The notes below the pieces were generated by a model. That model made no database searches. It saw only the letters and a program-made list of their open reading frames with translations, and had not been told where the DNA came from. From NCBI GenBank assembly GCA_024639225.1, contig JAHEIS010000004.1, positions 1 through 42,623 on the forward strand: a stretch of DNA of 42,623 bases, read 5' to 3'. The position numbers and the translations under genes were made by a program. Source of the stretch: Actinomycetes bacterium. Lineage in GTDB: Bacteria; Actinomycetota; Thermoleophilia; Miltoncostaeales; Miltoncostaeaceae. Of the stretch, positions 41,367-42,623 are shown in pieces; positions within the stretch are counted from its first letter, which is position 1; the number at the start of each line of letters is the position of its first letter.

Positions 41367-42622
41367 CAGGCCGCCACCAGGTGGGGCAGGTGACGCGCGA
41401 AGGCGTGCTCCACGACGTCGCCGTCGGTCGTGATCGCGGCGAGTGACAGGCGTTCGGGGCGCCAGAACTCGTCGGCGAGGGCGGCGATGTCGGACGCCGT
41501 GACGGCGTCGAACCGGGCGATGACCTCATCGATCGTGAGGACCTCGTTGCCGCCGAGCACCGATCGGCCGAGGCGGTTCATCCGGTTGGCCGTGCTCTCG
41601 GACCCGAGGACGAGACGTCCCTTGAGGTTCTCCCGCGCCCGCGACAGTTCGTCCTCGGGCACTTCGCTTTCGGCGACCGCCCGCAGCTCGGCGGCGATGA
41701 CCTCCAACGACTCATCGATGTTGGCCGCCCGTGTGCCGACGTAGACGCCGACCTGCCCGCAGTCGCTGTAGCCGCTGGTGTACGTGCCGACGGAGTAGCA
41801 GAGACCGCGCCGCTCCCGGACCTCCTGAAACAGCCGGCTGCTCATGCTTCCACCCAGGATGTTGTCCAGGACCGCCTGCGCGTGGCGCCGGTCGTCGCCC
41901 CGGGTCAGCCCGGGGCCCCCGAGCGTGAGGTGGACCTGCTCGGTCTCCTTCTCCTTGACCACGGCGCGTGGGGCCCCGGGCTCGCCGGGATCCATGACGG
42001 TGTCGCCGACCGCCGGGGTCAGGCGGGCGGCAAGGGCCCGGGAGCGGGCCACGATGTCATCGTGCTCGAGATTCCCCGCGGCGGCGATGACCATGTTCCG
42101 GGGGGTGTAGTGGCCCCGGTGGTAGGCGCCGACCTCCTTCCGGTCGAAGGCGCCGACGATGTCCGCCGTTCCGATGACGGGACGACCTAGCGCCTGCCCC
42201 GGGAAGACGGCCTCGCCGATCAGATCGTGCACCTGATCGGACGGGTCGTCCTCGTACATCGCGATCTCCTCGAGCACGACCTCGCGCTCGGGCTCCAGCT
42301 CGGCCATGACGGGGTCGCTGACCATGTCCGCGACCAAACCGAAGGCGTGGTCGATGTGTTGGTCCAGGAAACGGGTGTAGACGACGGTGTAGTCACGGCC
42401 GGTGGCGGCGTTGACCTCAGCGCCGATGCCGTCAAAGCCCTGGGCGATCTCGGCTGCGCTGAGCCGCGAGGTGCCCTTGAAGAGCATGTGCTCGAGGAAG
42501 TGCGAGATCCCGGCCTCGCCCGGCTGCTCAAAGCGGGATCCGACGCCGATCCAGGCGCCGAGAGCGAGCGAGCGGGCGCCCGCGACGGGCTCCGTGATGA
42601 CGCGGAGCCCGTCGTCTGTCTC
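41366..42622 (-). CDS. M16 family zinc peptidase, 5' end beyond the window
   Basis: At least 418 aa of a processing-protease-like enzyme; the N-terminus is cut by the window edge. The inverted zinc motif HFLEH begins about 46 residues into the visible part (ISHFLEHMLFKGTS), with the third ligand Glu in REVVLEEIAMYEDD. The C-terminal half has GGSMSSRLFQEVRERRGLCYSV, the usual M16 signature of the second domain. It is translationally coupled to dapB, the arrangement seen after pnp in many actinobacteria. Substrate unknown. Confidence 0.93.
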   Translation of the reverse strand, partial: ETDDGLRVITEPVAGARSLALGAWIGVGSRFEQPGEAGISHFLEHMLFKGTSRLSAAEIAQGFDGIGAEVNAATGRDYTVVYTRFLDQHIDHAFGLVADMVSDPVMAELEPEREVVLEEIAMYEDDPSDQVHDLIGEAVFPGQALGRPVIGTADIVGAFDRKEVGAYHRGHYTPRNMVIAAAGNLEHDDIVARSRALAARLTPAVGDTVMDPGEPGAPRAVVKEKETEQVHLTLGGPGLTRGDDRRHAQAVLDNILGGSMSSRLFQEVRERRGLCYSVGTYTSGYSDCGQVGVYVGTRAANIDESLEVIAAELRAVAESEVPEDELSRARENLKGRLVLGSESTANRMNRLGRSVLGGNEVLTIDEVIARFDAVTASDIAALADEFWRPERLSLAAITTDGDVVEHAFARHLPHLVAA

Positions 42623-42623
42623 G

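Overview
The window is high-GC DNA with dense, often overlapping genes and many GTG/TTG starts. Four things point to Actinomycetota: the murT/gatD pair, an Rpf-like transglycosylase domain, an actinobacterial/Firmicutes-type LexA box upstream of recA, and the backbone order M16 protease-dapB-dapA-rnj-ftsK-HTH-cinA-recA-miaB-miaA-dapF. A deep lineage such as Thermoleophilia is my best guess, because of DapL, RTX proteins and the mix of housekeeping genes. This is inference from gene content; no 16S gene or other phylogenetic marker was tested. No tRNA, rRNA, CRISPR array, insertion sequence or prophage was seen.

Layout. 0-4.5 kb: a DNA glycosylase, a methyltransferase, then two adjacent secreted RTX-repeat proteins, one ending in cytochrome c and the other in a blue-copper domain, followed by a cold-shock protein and an unknown gene. 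4.6-9 kb: an Rpf-like hydrolase, the primary sigma factor with a good promoter, a YqgE/AlgH protein, a NrtR-like regulator and a decayed GGDEF gene. 9-12.8 kb: an MBL-fold hydrolase divergent from murT-methyltransferase-gatD, which amidates lipid II. 13-24.2 kb: a minus-strand housekeeping block (ftsK, rodZ-like, cinA, recA with SOS box, frameshifted GNAT, miaB, miaA, dapF, dapL, dut). 24.6-28.3 kb: superoxide dismutase, a cupin remnant, rnj and dapA. 40.7-42.6 kb: dapB and a partial M16 peptidase.

Between dapA and dapB, which sit close together in many actinobacteria, lies about 12 kb of accessory DNA (28.3-40.6 kb). It holds a processive family-2 glycosyltransferase with a tiny membrane protein in front; a minus-strand operon of small membrane proteins, an SdrD-like surface protein and a hybrid histidine kinase ending in an HPt domain; and an operon of PHP phosphoesterase, ATP-grasp enzyme and a response-receiver/PIG-L deacetylase fusion. 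My reading is a phosphorelay-controlled system that makes or modifies a cell-surface glycan. That system and the RTX-cytochrome/RTX-cupredoxin pair are the two most novel items here. Lysine/diaminopimelate synthesis (dapA, dapB, dapL, dapF), lipid II amidation (murT/gatD) and peptidoglycan turnover (Rpf-like) form a coherent cell-wall theme across the rest.
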